Assembly (NCBI GenBank): GCA_965262595.1
Contig: OZ253548.1
Coordinates: forward strand, 1,426,001 to 1,490,000
Direction: 5' to 3'
Origin: CATQHB01 sp965262595
GTDB lineage: Bacteria > Chloroflexota > Dehalococcoidia > Lucifugimonadales > UBA3495
Length of the DNA: 64,000 nucleotides
Shown here: positions 43,600 through 51,983 of the stretch, piece after piece
Position numbering within the stretch: position 1 is the stretch's first letter
Layout of the letters: each line of letters opens with the position of its first letter
The notes under the pieces: model-generated
Told to the model about the DNA's origin: nothing
The model's input: the letters and a program-made list of their open reading frames with translations, nothing else
Database searches by the model: none
Translations under genes and position numbers: made by a program

Positions 43600-44373
43600 A
43601 TGAGCTACGAAACCATCAACATTGACCAGGTGCAGCGGGTCGCTATTATTACGATGAACCGGCCCGAGGTGCTGAACGCCCTGAACGTCCAACTGGTCCG
43701 TGAGGTGGACCAAGCCCTGACCAACATGGAAGAGGATGAGGAAGTGGGCGCCATCATCATCACCGGAGCCGGAGAACGCGCATTCTCCGCCGGCGCCGAC
43801 ATTCACGAGAATCGGGAGCGGACGCCGGAGGAGCGGGACGCCTCCGCCGCCGAGCGAGCCGAATATACCTGGCACATGGCGAGCAGTTCCAAGCCCATCA
43901 TCGGCGCCATTAACGGCCTCTGCTACGGCGGGGGTACGGTAATGGCAACGTCAATGGACTTCCTGATTGGCTGCGACAAGTCCAGCTTCCGCTTTCTGGC
44001 GGTCAACTACGGGCAGATGAATGCTACCTGGAGCCTGCCCAATCTTATCGGCTGGCCCCGAGCCAAGGAACTGCTCTACAGCGGCCGGGAAGTCTTTGCC
44101 GAGGAAGCCTACCGCATTGGCTTGCTCAACCACTTGGTGCCCAAAGAACAGTTGATTGAAAAGGCAGTGGACGTTGCGGCCGGGATTGCAAAGAATCGGT
44201 CTGAAGGGATTGCCAATATCAAGAAAATGCTCTTTGAACACACCGGCAAGCCAATGGAGGAGCAATTCTGGAACGAGGTCAACTCTCGTCAGGGCAGGTT
44301 CCGCGGGCTGACGGTGGAAGAGGGGTTCAAAGACTTTCTGGACCGGAAGGGGCGTAAACCCACCGTTTCCTAA
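43600..44373 (+). CDS. Enoyl-CoA hydratase/isomerase family (crotonase) protein
   Basis: A 257-residue crotonase-fold protein. The ATG at 43600 has AGGAGA 10 bases upstream. Oxyanion-hole segments AFSAGADI and CYGGGTVM are present. The region where hydratases keep their second catalytic glutamate reads NYGQMNATWSLPNLIG and lacks an obvious Glu, so hydration of enoyl-CoA is doubtful; a hydrolase, isomerase or decarboxylase activity is possible. It is divergent from the HicB-helicase pair and followed by a terminator-like hairpin. Confidence 0.87.
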   Translation: MSYETINIDQVQRVAIITMNRPEVLNALNVQLVREVDQALTNMEEDEEVGAIIITGAGERAFSAGADIHENRERTPEERDASAAERAEYTWHMASSSKPIIGAINGLCYGGGTVMATSMDFLIGCDKSSFRFLAVNYGQMNATWSLPNLIGWPRAKELLYSGREVFAEEAYRIGLLNHLVPKEQLIEKAVDVAAGIAKNRSEGIANIKKMLFEHTGKPMEEQFWNEVNSRQGRFRGLTVEEGFKDFLDRKGRKPTVS

Positions 44374-44432
44374 AGAATCGGGATGTCCCCAATCCCTTTC
44401 AACCGCTTCACCAATATGCAGACTGATTATTA

Positions 44433-44462
44433 AAGGCCTCCGGGGCAACGTCCGGGGGCCTT
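44433..44462 (+). terminator. Probable terminator hairpin of the crotonase gene
   Basis: AAGGCCTCCGG (44433-44443) pairs with CCGGGGGCCTT (44452-44462) with one internal mismatch. The tail GGTCTGGTT is only weakly T-rich. Confidence 0.5.
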
Positions 44463-44537
44463 GGTCTGGTTAAGATTTAAGATATTGAACCCATAATCTT
44501 TAACCCAGGCACTTATGGAGTCGGTCAACAAAATCAG

Positions 44538-45968
44538 ATGGATAGAATCGGCCCCCTGGACATTCAATCGATCCTCGCCTTTCGGCCCACTCGCGCGGCA
44601 GCACTGAAAATTGGCGCGCCCTTGCTGGCCTTTTGCTTAATCCTCCTGGCCCCATTGCCTCCCGGATTAACCGAAGATGGGCAACGGACGTTGGCAATCA
44701 TGGCGTTGGTGGTAGCTCTTTGGGCAACCGAAGTGGTACCGGTTGCGGTGGCCGGTATATTTGGGGTGGTGCTGCTGATGCTGCTGGGGGGAGCGGCCGA
44801 CATGGGCGTGGCCCTGTACGGATTTTCCCAGCCGGTGACTTACTTCCTTCTCGGCATCCTCACCCTTGGTTTGGCGGTGCATCAATCGGGGTTGGCCGAG
44901 CGGTTAGCCACCTTCCTGATTCGCGGCGCCGGCGGCAGCCCCCGAGCCCTCTACGTACAAATGCTGTTTTCCTTTGCCCTGCTTACCTTTGCCTTGCCTT
45001 CTGCCAGCACCCGGGGCGCTATCATGGTCCACATATACGCGCAGGTGATGGACCGCTGGCAAATTGAGAAAGATCACCCCCTGTATCAAGCGATAATGTT
45101 GGCATTGGGTTCTCTGAATCGTCTCGGCTCCACTGCCTTGCTGGCGGGAGGAATCACGCCGGTAGTGGCCTCCGGCCTATTGGGGGATTTTTCCTGGACC
45201 AGATGGTTCATCCTGATGAGTGTGCCCTTTTACGTCAACCTGGCCGTAGGCGGCACACTGCTTTACCTCTACCACCGTGCCGGGTTCAGGGCCGAGCAGG
45301 CTGCGAATTTGAATGAGCTGGCAACCGGACCGGTCCGAATTCCGGAGATAAAAGCCGCTCTAATCGTTACCGGAACCGCCATGTTATGGTTTACCGATTT
45401 CGCTCACGGTTTGCACCCGGCGACGCCCGCCCTGATTGCGATGGCCCTCATTTTGATGCCTAAAGTCGGGCTGATTAGCTGGCAAGAGTTTGAGCGCAGT
45501 ATGAGCTGGAGCAGTTTCTTCGCCATCGCCACCTCTCTGTCCCTGGCTCACGGGTTGGTCAGCAGCGGCGCCGCCGCCTGGTTCGCCCAAGCTCTGGCCG
45601 CCGGTGTGGATGGACTGCAAAGTGTCCATTTAGTGTTGCTGGCTCTGGCGCTGGCCGCGGCCATGGTGCGGCTGGTGGTGCCCAATATCGCCGGCTACCT
45701 GGCGCTGATTATTCCCATAGCGATGGCTGCCGGGGAGTCTCTTGGATTTAACCCCCTGGTTTTTGGACTGGCGGTAGTAGTTGTGGGCGATTCGGTGATC
45801 TATTATGCGGCGGGGAGCGGGGTCGGGGTTTTCATCTTCCAGCAGGCCAACTTGAGCGCGCCACGGGTATTTATTTTTGGGCTGATAATGACCCTGGTGA
45901 GTATTGGCACGCTCTTCGCAATTGCTATCCCTTATTGGGGGCTGGTAGGAGAGTCCCTTCTACGATAG
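44538..45968 (+). CDS. SLC13/DASS-family anion transporter
   Basis: A 476-residue membrane protein with about eleven spans, of the divalent anion:sodium symporter family that imports dicarboxylates, citrate or sulfate. The repeated helical-hairpin pattern is visible: PSASTRGAIMVH near the first hairpin and GSLNRLGSTALLAGG nearby, with a matching region MVRLVVPNIAGYLAL in the second half. The canonical SNT motifs are degenerate (ST and NI in these positions). No Shine-Dalgarno sequence is clear before the ATG. Its stop codon TAG is formed by the first unit of the 14-bp minisatellite, so the coding end is fixed by the repeat. Confidence 0.85.
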   Translation: MDRIGPLDIQSILAFRPTRAAALKIGAPLLAFCLILLAPLPPGLTEDGQRTLAIMALVVALWATEVVPVAVAGIFGVVLLMLLGGAADMGVALYGFSQPVTYFLLGILTLGLAVHQSGLAERLATFLIRGAGGSPRALYVQMLFSFALLTFALPSASTRGAIMVHIYAQVMDRWQIEKDHPLYQAIMLALGSLNRLGSTALLAGGITPVVASGLLGDFSWTRWFILMSVPFYVNLAVGGTLLYLYHRAGFRAEQAANLNELATGPVRIPEIKAALIVTGTAMLWFTDFAHGLHPATPALIAMALILMPKVGLISWQEFERSMSWSSFFAIATSLSLAHGLVSSGAAAWFAQALAAGVDGLQSVHLVLLALALAAAMVRLVVPNIAGYLALIIPIAMAAGESLGFNPLVFGLAVVVVGDSVIYYAAGSGVGVFIFQQANLSAPRVFIFGLIMTLVSIGTLFAIAIPYWGLVGESLLR

Positions 45969-46299
45969 TACCGGGCCGATAGTACCGGGCCGATAGTACC
46001 GGGCCGATAGTACCGGGCCGATAGTACCGGGCCGATAGTACCGGGCCGATAGTACCGGGCCGATAGTACCGGGCCGATAGTACCGGGCCGATAGTACCGG
46101 GCCGATAGTACCGGGCCGATAGTACCGGGCCGATAGTACCGGGCCGATAGTACCGGGCCGATAGTACCGGGCCGATAGTACCGGGCCGATAGTACCGGGC
46201 CGATAGTACCGGGCCGATAGTACCGGGCCGATAGTACCGGGCCGATAGTACCGGGCCGATAGTACCGGGCCGATAGTACCGGGCCGATAGTACCGGGCG
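45964..46299. repeat. 24-copy perfect 14-bp minisatellite
   Basis: The unit GATAGTACCGGGCC is repeated 24 times without visible change, except the last base of the final copy. It starts inside the stop codon of the SLC13 gene and ends 67 bases before the cupin gene. Because 14 is not a multiple of three and the minus strand has no stop in the unit, all three minus frames stay open through it, giving false ORFs. There are no spacers, so it is not a CRISPR. Such perfect identity suggests recent expansion or ongoing homogenisation. Confidence 0.97.
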
Positions 46300-46366
46300 G
46301 TAATCTGGCTTACGGGCCAGGACTTCAATTCGGCGATTCGGCGCAATAGACAATCGAGACGTAAAT

Positions 46367-46807
46367 ATGCAACATAAACCAGGCCAAACCGTTCCTCCGG
46401 TAGGACACGGCTCCCCGCAACCGGGTGTTATTGCTCCGGACGGTTCGGAAATTCGGCTGCTGCTCGACCGGCGGAACCATGCCATAGGAGCCAGCATGGT
46501 CGAGGTCACCCTGCCATCGGGACAGGTGTCCCGCCCGGTTTATCACCGGCAGGTTGAAGAGCTTTGGTACATCCTGGAGGGACGGGGTCAAGTATGGAGG
46601 TGCCCGCCGGAGGTTGACCCGACCGGCGTTGAGCCTATTGCGGTGCAACCCGGCGATGCCTTAACTATTCCGGTGCGATGGCGGTTTCAGTTCAGCGCCG
46701 ACGCAGATAACAGCCTCCGGTTCCTCTGCGTTACTCTGCCCCCCTGGCCGGGTCTGGATGAGGCACAACCGGCGGAAGGCGGCGGATTGGGGCCGGCGAC
46801 GGTATAA
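46367..46807 (+). CDS. Single-domain cupin protein
   Basis: A 146-residue protein with one cupin barrel. The first motif includes YHRQVEELWYILEG, giving a His and Glu metal-ligand set (one histidine fewer than the full motif), and the second is PGDALTIPVRWRFQF, where the usual histidine is replaced. The metal site is thus partly degenerate. It begins 67 bases after the minisatellite and no ribosome site is evident, so the exact start is less sure. The function is unknown. Confidence 0.7.
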   Translation: MQHKPGQTVPPVGHGSPQPGVIAPDGSEIRLLLDRRNHAIGASMVEVTLPSGQVSRPVYHRQVEELWYILEGRGQVWRCPPEVDPTGVEPIAVQPGDALTIPVRWRFQFSADADNSLRFLCVTLPPWPGLDEAQPAEGGGLGPATV

Positions 46808-47001
46808 CCTGGCGCAATGTCACTGCCGGCCTCAAGCCTCTTTGCACTTAAGCAAGCAGAAGTCTGAGACCAATAACTCTGGTTGTCTTCAAATGCCTGT
46901 GACTTCCCCCGAAGGGCTAGCAACCTCAATAGACAGGCGCAGCCGGATTTGATATTCTGGATTGACTAACAGTTAACCAAAAATCCCCAGTACGGCTTCA
47001 A

Positions 47002-47076
47002 GCCGGTGTAGCTCAGTGGCAGAGCAGCGGTTTCGTAAACCGCAGGTCAAGGGTTCGACTCCCTTCACCGGCTCCA
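47002..47076 (+). tRNA. tRNA-Thr (anticodon CGT)
   Basis: A complete cloverleaf. The acceptor GCCGGTG pairs with CACCGGC, the D-arm is GCTC..GAGC, the anticodon stem GCGGT/ACCGC encloses loop TTCGTAA with anticodon CGT (reads ACG), and the T-arm is AAGGG-TTCGACT-CCCTT. The discriminator T is followed by an encoded CCA at 47074-47076. Confidence 0.97.
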
Positions 47077-47169
47077 CTTCCTTCTGCTCCTTGGAATGTC
47101 TGGCCAGTATTCAGACCTCCCCGCGATGGTTTAAGCTGCCTTAACCCAACGTCCACCGCCGCTTTCCGG

Positions 47170-47175
47170 TATAAT
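47170..47175 (+). promoter_or_regulatory. -10 box of a possibly leaderless gene
   Basis: A perfect TATAAT ends 6 bases before the ATG of the metalloprotease gene, placing the predicted transcription start at or beside the start codon. No Shine-Dalgarno sequence is present. A good -35 is not visible. Confidence 0.55.
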
Positions 47176-47181
47176 TGGCCC

Positions 47182-49278
47182 ATGCCCAACGGCCGCCGGA
47201 AACCCTCAATTCCCATTACTTTGTGGTGCCTGCTTACCTGCGTCCTTGGCGTAATGGCGGCGGCCTGCTCCGACGCACCTGCTCCGTCGGGTCAGCAAAT
47301 CGATGCGCCCGGCTCCCCGGCAACGGCGACAACGGCGGCAACGGCGGCAACGGCGACAACGGCGACTCCAACTACAGGGTCCTCAACTCTAAAAACAACC
47401 CCGGCAACCACGCCATCGCTGATGCCGATGCCGATGCCGGCGTTAGCGTCAAAGTCGGTGCCCATTCCAACCACTTCAATTCTTTTCCCAAATCCGACGC
47501 CGTCCGCTCCGAAAACACCGGCAGTCCAGGGTTTCACCCCGGCCCCGGAGCGAGACCTTTTCCAGCTCGCCGCCGAGTTGTCTTTGCCTATTGACTCTCC
47601 CGAGATTCAACGGGTGGTCAACCCGGAGCCGGTAAGCTACGCCGAGGGACGGGAGGACGAATTTTGGCTTGTTGACATGAACGAATTGGAGATATATCAG
47701 TCTCGGTTTGAATTAAGGCTGGTGACTCCCCACGCCTACTGGTACGTGGAAGACGGGCAGAGGGTGCAACAGTCGGCACTGGAACGGGCCGCCGCCGCTT
47801 TTGAGCGAGTGATTTACCCCCGGGTGACGGCCTACTTCGGCCAGGAATGGACCCCGGGGGTGGACAATGACCCCCATTTGAACATAGTCCACGGGGACAT
47901 TCGGGGCGTCGCAGGTTACTTCAGTTCCGCCGACGAGCATCCGGTCAGCGTGTACCCGCGAAGCAACCAGCGGGAAATAATTTACATCAATAGCAATATC
48001 CTGCGCGTCGGTTCCGATTATTATCTGGGGGTGCTGGCCCACGAATTGCAGCACGCCGTCCACTGGAATTACGACACTTCCGAAGATTCCTGGGTTAACG
48101 AGGGGTTGTCCGAGTTGGCGGTGAGCGTGGCCGGTGGCAGCCCCAGCAGCATTAATCGGTTTATGCGTTTCCCCACCGTTTCCCTGGTGCATTGGCCGAC
48201 CAACCACGCCAACATCATCTCCCACTACGGTGGGGCTTCCCTGTTTATGCACTACCTGGCAGAACACTATGGCGGGGAAGAAGACCTGCGCCTCCTGCTT
48301 ACCGAGCCGGCAGATAGCATCGCCGGCATTGACGCCTACCTGGCAAAGGCAGGTTACGACGCAACGTTCCATGACCTGTTTCAGGATTGGATAGTTGCCA
48401 ATTTTCTGGATGAGGATCGAGGCCTTCACGGTTATGCCGAACTTCAAGTTCTGGTACGTCCCAGTCGGGTTATGAACGAGTTTGCGGAGCTGGAACGGGT
48501 GGTTCCCCAGTACGGAGCCGACTATATCGAAATAGCCCCCGGGTTGATTGACCAGCCGCTGCGCTTCCGGTTTGAAGGAGAGGAGGAAAATACCCTGCTG
48601 CCCACCAACGTAACCGAAAGCGGCTGTTGGTGGAGCAATGCCGGAGACTCCATAGTTTCATCTTTGAGCCGGTCGGTGGATTTGCGCGGCCTGGTCGAGG
48701 CAACTTTGACCTACCAGGTATGGCACAGTGTTGAGGAGGAGTGGGACTACGGATATGTGCAGGTATCCGACAACCAGGGCCGCCACTGGGACATTCTGGA
48801 GACGCCCAACACGTCCCCGGCGAACCCCATCGGTATCGGGTTCGGACCCGGCTACACCGGAGAAAGCGGCGGGTGGTTGAACGAAGCGGTTGACTTGACC
48901 GCCTATGCCGGGAAGGAAATCATGCTTCGCTTCCAGTATGTTACCGACGATGCCACCCACGGAATCGGGTTTTGCTTGCAAAAAATAGAAATTCTTGAAG
49001 CCGGGATTTTGGCGGACGCTATGGGCTGGCAACCCACCGGATTCATCCTGACCGACAATCGAGTGCGGCAACGGTACATCGTCCGGATAATCCAAAAGGG
49101 GGAAGCGAACCGGGTCACTGCCATCACGCTGGCGCCCGACGGTTCCGGCGCCCTGGTGGGTGAGGTCGTTGTTGACCAATACCCGGGCCTAAAGCGCCTG
49201 GTAGTGGCGGTCGCGGGAATGGCCCCCGGAACCATGCAAAAAGCTCCATACCGGCTGACAGTGGAGCCGGCGAGCTGA
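47182..49278 (+). CDS. Secreted zinc metalloprotease lipoprotein (M6-like)
   Basis: A 698-residue exported protein. A basic N-terminus and hydrophobic core end in VMAAAC with Cys29 as likely lipid-anchored residue. A Thr/Pro/Ala-rich linker (about 35-110) follows. The peptidase domain carries HELQH (287-291) with zinc ligands and catalytic Glu288, and Glu307 in WVNEGLSE as likely third ligand. After about residue 430 come beta-rich domains with YVQVSDNQGRHW and MLRFQYVTDDATHG, like the immune inhibitor A/MAM-type jelly rolls. It should degrade extracellular protein on the cell surface. The next gene overlaps its stop codon by one base. Confidence 0.85.
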   Translation: MPNGRRKPSIPITLWCLLTCVLGVMAAACSDAPAPSGQQIDAPGSPATATTAATAATATTATPTTGSSTLKTTPATTPSLMPMPMPALASKSVPIPTTSILFPNPTPSAPKTPAVQGFTPAPERDLFQLAAELSLPIDSPEIQRVVNPEPVSYAEGREDEFWLVDMNELEIYQSRFELRLVTPHAYWYVEDGQRVQQSALERAAAAFERVIYPRVTAYFGQEWTPGVDNDPHLNIVHGDIRGVAGYFSSADEHPVSVYPRSNQREIIYINSNILRVGSDYYLGVLAHELQHAVHWNYDTSEDSWVNEGLSELAVSVAGGSPSSINRFMRFPTVSLVHWPTNHANIISHYGGASLFMHYLAEHYGGEEDLRLLLTEPADSIAGIDAYLAKAGYDATFHDLFQDWIVANFLDEDRGLHGYAELQVLVRPSRVMNEFAELERVVPQYGADYIEIAPGLIDQPLRFRFEGEEENTLLPTNVTESGCWWSNAGDSIVSSLSRSVDLRGLVEATLTYQVWHSVEEEWDYGYVQVSDNQGRHWDILETPNTSPANPIGIGFGPGYTGESGGWLNEAVDLTAYAGKEIMLRFQYVTDDATHGIGFCLQKIEILEAGILADAMGWQPTGFILTDNRVRQRYIVRIIQKGEANRVTAITLAPDGSGALVGEVVVDQYPGLKRLVVAVAGMAPGTMQKAPYRLTVEPAS

Positions 49279-50369
49279 TGGGTAACAAGGGCGGCGAGGA
49301 CGAGTTGGACGGCACGAAGAAAAATCGGCTGACCCTGTGCGTCATCGGCTGTGGCCGGTTTGCCCACACTTTTGCCCAGAGCATCGTGGCGGCATCGGGG
49401 GAATCAGGAGGAATTGACCTGTCCTTCGCCAGTCGCGATGCCAGCCGGGCGCGGGCCTATTGCGACCGATTCCAGGGGCAAGGACACTACGGCAGTTACG
49501 AATCCGCTGCCGCCGACCCTCGGGTGGAGGCGATGTACCTGTGTACGCCGCACTACCTGCACCGAGAATACGCTGCCCTGGCCGCTCGGTATGGCAAGCA
49601 TATCCTGGTCGAAAAGCCAATTGCGCGGACCGTGGCCGAGGGCCGAGCGATTATCCAGGGTGCAAGGACGGCCGGGGTCACCCTGATGGTAGCGGAAAAC
49701 TTCCGATTTATGGCTCAGGTGCGCCGCTGTAAGGAGTTGGTATCCGGCGGGGAGGTTGGCAAGCTGCGGCACGTCCAGCTCCAGGAGGAGGCCCCCTTCA
49801 TTCCGGGCGGTTGGCGCAGCGACCGGTCGCACAACGGCGGCGGCGTTTTTATTGACGGCGGCATCCACAAGGTTCACTTTCTGCGCTACCTGTTGGGGGA
49901 GCCGGAGAGCATCTTTGCCGCCGAATTGCCTAAAGCGTTGACTGGGCAAGAAGGGGAAGACGGCCTCATTGTGGTAGCCAGGTGGCCGGGCGGCGCCGTG
50001 GGACTGATCAACCACTCCTGGACTGCTTCCGCCAACCCCCCGCCGGCTTCGGTTGTCGTTTCCGGAACTGAGGGGCGCATCTCTTTTGAGATGGGTACCA
50101 GGCGGCTAAGGCTAGACCGTTTACGCGGCGCAGCAGGCGGAAAAGAAGCTGGGTTGCAAGTGTCCCGGGAAACCGAGCAGACCTGGCAGTTTGCCGAGGA
50201 CTACTACGGCCTGCCCGCCATGGTTCAAGAGTTCCGAGACAGCATCCGCGAAAGCCGGGATCCGGAGGTTTCCGGGGCCGAGGGTCTCCGGGACCTGGCG
50301 GTTACGCTTACCGCCTATGCATCCGCGGCGCAGGGCATAGTCTTGCCCGTAGCCCAAATGACTGGTTAG
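49278..50369 (+). CDS. Gfo/Idh/MocA family oxidoreductase
   Basis: A 363-residue NAD(P)-dependent sugar or cyclitol dehydrogenase-like protein. The ATG overlaps the protease stop as TGATG, so translation is coupled. The Rossmann domain shows IGCGRFAH; the conserved LVEKPIA contains the catalytic lysine of the EKP motif; FIDGGIHKVHFLRYLLG carries the typical D-xxIH-xxH pattern. The substrate is unknown. It converges on glnA with a 4-base gap. Confidence 0.9.
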   Translation: MGNKGGEDELDGTKKNRLTLCVIGCGRFAHTFAQSIVAASGESGGIDLSFASRDASRARAYCDRFQGQGHYGSYESAAADPRVEAMYLCTPHYLHREYAALAARYGKHILVEKPIARTVAEGRAIIQGARTAGVTLMVAENFRFMAQVRRCKELVSGGEVGKLRHVQLQEEAPFIPGGWRSDRSHNGGGVFIDGGIHKVHFLRYLLGEPESIFAAELPKALTGQEGEDGLIVVARWPGGAVGLINHSWTASANPPPASVVVSGTEGRISFEMGTRRLRLDRLRGAAGGKEAGLQVSRETEQTWQFAEDYYGLPAMVQEFRDSIRESRDPEVSGAEGLRDLAVTLTAYASAAQGIVLPVAQMTG

Positions 50370-50373
50370 AGGG

Positions 50374-51711
50374 CTACAGTCGCGGCAGATAACGGTCAAT
50401 CTCGTAGTCGGTAACGGAAGAGCGGTAGTCCTGCCATTCAAGCTGCTTGTTGCGGATGAAACTCTTGTGGACGTGTTCGCCCAAGGCTTCCCGCAACAAT
50501 TGGCTATTTTCCGCCAGGGTAATAGCCTCCCCCAAACTGGCCGGCAGGGTCTTTATCCCTCGGGTTTCAAACTCATCGGGAGTCATCTCATATACGTTGC
50601 CTTCCACCGGAGGCGGTACCGGATACTCCTCTTCAATGCCTTTAAGCCCGGCCGCCAGCATTACGCTGAAAGCCAGGTAAGGGTTGCAGGCTGGGTCCGG
50701 CGCCCGGTATTCAATGCGCACCGAGGTCTCGTAGCCTGGTTTGAAGGCCGGAACTCGAATCAAGTCGGATCGGTTGAAGCGCGCCCAAGAGATATAAACC
50801 GGGGCTTCGTAGCCCGGCACTAACCGCTTGTAGGAATTGACCCACTGGTTAGTTACCAGGGTAATTTCCGGCGCATGGCGGATTAGACCGGCGATGAAGC
50901 GTTTGCAGACCACGGAGAGTTTAAACTCGTCCTCCGGGTCGTAAAAGGCATTGCTCTCCCCGTGGAACAGGGACTGGTGGGAGTGCATTCCCGAACCGTT
51001 CATCTTGGCGAAAGGCTTGGGCATAAATGAGGCGTAATACCCGCGCAGTTGGGCCAGTTCCTTAATTGCTAACTTCGCAGTTATCACACTGTCGGCCATC
51101 GTCAAGGCATCAGTATATTGCAGGTCTATTTCGTGCTGGCTTTGGGCGCCTTCGTGGTGGGAGTATTTGACCGGTATTCCCAACTCCGACAGATTCAACA
51201 CCGTGTCCCGGCGCAGGTCGGCAGCGGGATTACTGGAAAGCTGGTCGAAATAGCCGTCCTGGTCCAGGGGCTCCGGTTTAGACGAATTTTTCAGGTAGAA
51301 AAACTCCAGCTCCGGGCCGACGTAATAGGTGTAACCCAGCTTGGCCAACCGTTCCAGGTTGCGCTTCAAAGCAAAGCGGGGGTCTCCGCTGAACGGCTCC
51401 CCGGCGGGAGTGTAAATGTCGCAAAACATACGCGCCACCGCGTTCTGGCGGGGGCGCCAGGGCAGCACGGCAAAGGTAGTGGGATCGGGGAAGGCGCGCA
51501 TATCGCTTTCGTCGATGCGCGCAAATCCTTCAATTGCCGAGCCGTCGAAGCCTACGCCGCGAGCAATTGCGTCTTCCAGGTCATCCACGTCTATGGCAAA
51601 CCCCTTCAGGTTTCCCAAAATGTCGGTAAACCAGAGGCGAATGAATTTTACATCGTTATCTCTGGCGCTGCGCAAGACATACTCTTGCTCGGCGGTTTGG
51701 TCGCCCATCAT
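50374..51711 (-). CDS. glnA: Glutamine synthetase type I
   Basis: A 445-residue enzyme making glutamine from glutamate, ammonia and ATP. The beta-grasp domain and catalytic domain show GFDGSAIEGF, PELEFFYL, NGSGMHSHQSL and RIEYRAPDPACNPYLA. The adenylylation tyrosine loop of GSI-beta enzymes is not seen, so it belongs to the GSI-alpha group that is controlled by feedback and transcription. The ATG pair at 51711/51708 has GGAGGGG just upstream. It is followed within 5 bases by the convergent dehydrogenase. With GlnII and Amt upstream it forms a nitrogen-assimilation block. Its upstream region lacks the 11-bp operator units. Confidence 0.95.
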   Translation of the reverse strand: MMGDQTAEQEYVLRSARDNDVKFIRLWFTDILGNLKGFAIDVDDLEDAIARGVGFDGSAIEGFARIDESDMRAFPDPTTFAVLPWRPRQNAVARMFCDIYTPAGEPFSGDPRFALKRNLERLAKLGYTYYVGPELEFFYLKNSSKPEPLDQDGYFDQLSSNPAADLRRDTVLNLSELGIPVKYSHHEGAQSQHEIDLQYTDALTMADSVITAKLAIKELAQLRGYYASFMPKPFAKMNGSGMHSHQSLFHGESNAFYDPEDEFKLSVVCKRFIAGLIRHAPEITLVTNQWVNSYKRLVPGYEAPVYISWARFNRSDLIRVPAFKPGYETSVRIEYRAPDPACNPYLAFSVMLAAGLKGIEEEYPVPPPVEGNVYEMTPDEFETRGIKTLPASLGEAITLAENSQLLREALGEHVHKSFIRNKQLEWQDYRSSVTDYEIDRYLPRL

Positions 51712-51918
51712 GCCAGCCCCTCCACGGAAAAGGGAATTAAGCTAATTAAAGCTAAACTAATCCTGACCATTGTAATCTTTTGCCCGGCGTCAGGAAACCC
51801 CCGGATGTTTCCTAACCCATCGGGTACGACCCAAGGTAACCCTCAGGAATCGCCGGCAGCCCCAGGGTTCTTAGCAACCATAGTAACCACAGTGGGACCG
51901 AAAAGCAAAGGCGGTAGC

Positions 51919-51949
51919 AAAACGCCGCCCCCATATCAGGGGGCGGCGT
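51919..51949 (-). terminator. Intrinsic terminator of glnII
   Basis: ACGCCGCCCCC (51922-51932) pairs perfectly with 51939-51949 around a 6-base loop. On the minus strand TTT follows the stem (its last pair adds a fourth T). It sits 35 bases after the glnII stop. Confidence 0.75.
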
Positions 51950-51983
51950 GGCTTTCAACAACCGAAAAATCAAGCGAATCGAA

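Noticed and set aside
45964..46299. Possible CRISPR array
   Set aside because: The copies are contiguous, 14 bp long and have no unique spacers; no cas genes are in the window. The same holds for 18951-19080.
45925..46509. Long minus-strand open frames with a 14-residue repeat
   Set aside because: They exist only because the 14-bp minisatellite has no stop codon on the minus strand in any frame; two overlapping frames are equally open and none has a ribosome site.
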